49,409 nucleotides of DNA, taken from contig CAYONP010000037.1 in NCBI GenBank assembly GCA_964405335.1, positions 1-49,409 on the forward strand, written 5' to 3'. The DNA is from CAYONP01 sp964405335 (lineage in GTDB: Bacteria > Armatimonadota > UBA10988). This document shows, in pieces, positions 47,515 through 49,409 of this stretch; the stretch's first letter is position 1; each line of letters starts with the position of its first letter. The translations under genes and the position numbers were made by a program. The notes under the pieces are model-generated. The model saw nothing but the letters and a program-made list of their open reading frames with translations. It was not told the DNA's origin and made no database searches.

Positions 47515-48306
47515 CTACGACAGCAGACGCAGCGCAGCGATGGCGAAGGCGGCGAACCAGGTGCTATAAGCAGCCTCCCACAACCCCACCCGTTTGAGCA
47601 CCAACTTCGGCCCGAGCCGCGGGTAGCGCCACATCGCGCGCAGGGGCGCCGGCGCCAGGCCGACCGCCAGCAGCACGCCGGCGACGCCGGTGGTCAGCAG
47701 GCCGAGACAGGCGACGGCCAGAGCGGCGTGGTAGCCGAGGCACCAGCCGCCGGCACGCCAGCGGGTGGCCGCGGGCAGGCCGGCCTCGCTCTTCGGCGCG
47801 GCGAGGAGCATCTGGACATAGAGCACGCCACCGGCGAACCAGGCGAAGCAGGCCAGCCAGCCGAGCCAGGCGATGGCACTCACCGCGCCATGGGCGACGG
47901 CATAGCCGGCCGGCGCGCCGAGCGTGAGCACCGCCACGGCGAGGAGCTGACCGGCCGTCTGGCGGCGAGCCAGGCGCCGCGTCGGCAGGGCCAACCAGAC
48001 CAGCGCCAGCAGCGCGGCGACCACGCCGGCATCGAGCACCGACCAGAGCCCGTAGCCGCGGACCAAGAGGGTCACGGCGACCAGTGCCACCACCGCCGGC
48101 CAGAGGTTGCGCAGACGCCAGGGCGGCCGCCAGCCCTCCTGCCCGCAGAACAGGCAGGAGGCGGCGAGCAGGAGGAGGAGCGCGGGAAAGAAGCCGGGCC
48201 GACCGCTGGCCAGGCCGACCAGCAGCGGCACGGCCAGCATCACCCAGGCGCCGTGCTCGCGCGGCACGGCCGGTCGCTGCGCCAGGTTGCCCAATCGAGT
48301 GCTCAT
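47515..48306 (-). CDS. YwiC-like membrane protein
   Basis: A 263-residue protein with about seven helices. The motif PREHGAWVMLAVPLLVGL near the N-terminus is the hallmark of the YwiC-like family, with HxxGxW-like similarity to UbiA-type proteins. ATG 48306 is chosen; GTG six codons upstream is possible. YwiC lies beside nitrate/anaerobic genes in Bacillus, but its role is unknown. It is divergent from lactate dehydrogenase, with starts 73 bp apart, and leads the five-gene minus-strand run. Confidence 0.82.
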   Translation of the reverse strand: MSTRLGNLAQRPAVPREHGAWVMLAVPLLVGLASGRPGFFPALLLLLAASCLFCGQEGWRPPWRLRNLWPAVVALVAVTLLVRGYGLWSVLDAGVVAALLALVWLALPTRRLARRQTAGQLLAVAVLTLGAPAGYAVAHGAVSAIAWLGWLACFAWFAGGVLYVQMLLAAPKSEAGLPAATRWRAGGWCLGYHAALAVACLGLLTTGVAGVLLAVGLAPAPLRAMWRYPRLGPKLVLKRVGLWEAAYSTWFAAFAIAALRLLS

Positions 48307-48378
48307 GGGTTCAGGCCCGGTCACTGCAATAACCCTGCCACCGGCCGGCGGCGGGTCAGCTTAGCGACGGAGGCAGCC

Positions 48379-49317
48379 ATGCCGAAGGTCTCCATCATCG
48401 GTGTCGGCGATGTCGGCGCCACCGCCGCACACCTGCTGCAGGTCTCGGGCACCGCCACCGAGCTGGTGCTGGTCGACGCCGACCGGGCGCGCGCGGCGGG
48501 CCACGCCCTCGACCTCAACCACGGCCTGTTCTTCGGCCCGCCGGTGACCATCCGCGCCGGCGACCCGGCCGACTGCGCCGCCAGCGACCTGATCATCATC
48601 ACCGCCGGCGCGCGGCAACAGCCGGGCGAGACACGGCTCGACCTGACCCGCCGCAACGCCGGCATCCTGCGCTCGATTGTCACCGAGCTGAGGCCGCACA
48701 TCGGCGGGGCTCGTGTGCTGATCGTAACCAATCCGGTCGATGTCATGACGCGCGTCGCCGCCGACGCCGCCGGCCTGCCGCCGGGCCGGCTGTTCGGCTC
48801 GGGCACGGTGCTCGATTCGGCCAGGTTCCGGTTCGAGCTGAGCCGCTGGTGCGGCGTCGACGCGCGCAATGTCCATGCCTATGTGCTGGGCGAGCACGGC
48901 GACAGCGAGGTCTTCTGCTGGAGCCACGCCAGCATCGGCGCCATCCCGCTGCGGGCCTACTGCCAAGGCTGCCGGCGCGAGTGTGGCGGAGAGCAGCGCG
49001 CGGGCATCGAGCAGCGGGTGCGCGACTCGGCTTACCACGTGATCGAAACCAAGGGCTTCACCAACTTCGGCGTGGCGATGGCTATCCGGCGCATCGCCGA
49101 GGCGACCCTGCGCGACGAGCAGAGCGTGCTGACCGTCTCGACCTGTCTCGCCGGCGAGTACGGCCTGCGCGACGTCTGCCTCAGCCTGCCCTGCCTGGTC
49201 GGCCGCGACGGCGTCACGCGCACCATCCCGGCCGAACTGAGCGACGACGAGGAGCAGGCGTTGCGCGCCTCGGGCGCCGTGCTCGAGCAGGCCCATGCCC
49301 AGATGGGCGCGGCGTGA
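48379..49317 (+). CDS. ldh: L-lactate dehydrogenase
   Basis: A 312-residue NAD-dependent enzyme of the LDH/MDH family. Nucleotide-binding motif VSIIGVGDVGATAAHLL, then ITAGARQQPGETR with Gln81 at the position that favours lactate over malate, TNPVDVMTRVA, LGEHGDSE with catalytic His173, and KGFTNFGVAMA. It interconverts pyruvate and lactate in the cytoplasm. Specificity from one residue is a rule of thumb, so malate remains possible. ACGGAGG precedes ATG 48379. It is divergent from the YwiC-like gene. Confidence 0.9.
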   Translation: MPKVSIIGVGDVGATAAHLLQVSGTATELVLVDADRARAAGHALDLNHGLFFGPPVTIRAGDPADCAASDLIIITAGARQQPGETRLDLTRRNAGILRSIVTELRPHIGGARVLIVTNPVDVMTRVAADAAGLPPGRLFGSGTVLDSARFRFELSRWCGVDARNVHAYVLGEHGDSEVFCWSHASIGAIPLRAYCQGCRRECGGEQRAGIEQRVRDSAYHVIETKGFTNFGVAMAIRRIAEATLRDEQSVLTVSTCLAGEYGLRDVCLSLPCLVGRDGVTRTIPAELSDDEEQALRASGAVLEQAHAQMGAA

Positions 49318-49409
49318 CGAGCGGCGCGCCGTCGCCGACCTGGCGGCAATCAGGCGCGTTGACATACGTGGGTCGACATACGTGGTAGGGGCGGGTCTCA
49401 GACCTGCCC
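49318..49409. repeat. Dispersed repeat at window end
   Basis: GACATACGTGG occurs twice, 14 bp apart (49360 and 49374), and is followed by GTAGGGGCGGGTCTCAGACC and onward (49385-49409), a variant of the 38853-38877 repeat. No gene is visible; the element probably runs beyond the window. Confidence 0.7.

Overview
The window is a GC-rich (roughly 70% by eye), densely coded bacterial chromosome segment. It carries a Tat-exported sulfatase, a sialate O-acetylesterase, a DUF1579 protein, a YfhO-like membrane protein, a discoidin protein with a dockerin-like tail, corrinoid methyltransferases, alginate-export-type outer-membrane proteins and several families of dispersed palindromes. This fits a Gram-negative member of the Planctomycetota or a neighbouring group (Hydrogenedentota, Sumerlaeota). 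The assignment is an inference from gene content, not from a marker phylogeny.

Layout. 1-519: no gene seen, two hairpins. 520-6037: corrinoid C1 module (RACo-type activator, two UroD-fold methyltransferases, B12-binding protein, DUF1638 protein). 6139-11584: ribosomal protein S18 followed by three large unrecognised proteins. 11855-16159: a NagB-like isomerase and a BNR-4 protein, separated by a nested duplication holding two divergent pairs of small genes. 16169-25657: membrane, hydrolase, KamA, sulfatase, GNAT and Gfo/Idh genes. 25704-27849: three tandem structured RNAs with a shared core, then a Ro60/TROVE protein. 27939-33755: two ArsR-headed arsenic/redox operons. 33719-38821: PadR-controlled metallophosphoesterase, Fe-S membrane protein, MFS transporter and a methyltransferase. 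38983-42056: a third ArsR operon (nucleoside phosphorylase, methyltransferase, ChrA). 42057-48306: a five-gene minus-strand run with two tandem porins. 48379-49317: lactate dehydrogenase.

The most striking locus is 25704-27849. Three consecutive RNAs share a core: a CCGUC/GACGG helix, an inner GCCCG/CGGGC hairpin, an identical 8-nt 3' spacer, and GGUUAYC directly after the helix. Each RNA presents the core in a different scaffold. RNA 1 has no tRNA parts. RNA 2 has a T-arm and a 23-bp closing stem. RNA 3 is a nearly complete tRNA body (8-bp acceptor, D-arm, T-arm) in which the core replaces the anticodon arm. The last lies 61 bp upstream of a Ro60 gene, so I read them as Y RNAs, one or two of them tRNA mimics. 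The RNA identity is inferred from structure and position, with no expression evidence.

The second striking locus is 12636-15050. The 3' end of the NagB-like gene and the 5' end of the BNR gene each occur twice, and each duplicate frames a different version of a two-gene module (a one-TM coiled-coil protein plus a protein of about 130 residues). The duplicated isomerase fragment differs only by three synonymous changes, and the junction lies in a 7-bp microhomology. This looks like capture of an allelic cassette at a polymorphic site.

The arsenic region combines cytoplasmic sensing (CVC-type ArsR), As(III) efflux (ACR3), an ArsP/DUF318 permease, disulfide transfer to the exterior (CcdA plus two thioredoxin-fold proteins), a DGC zinc protein and an exported two-heme-motif split-Soret-like cytochrome. 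That suggests metalloid export coupled to redox chemistry outside the membrane.
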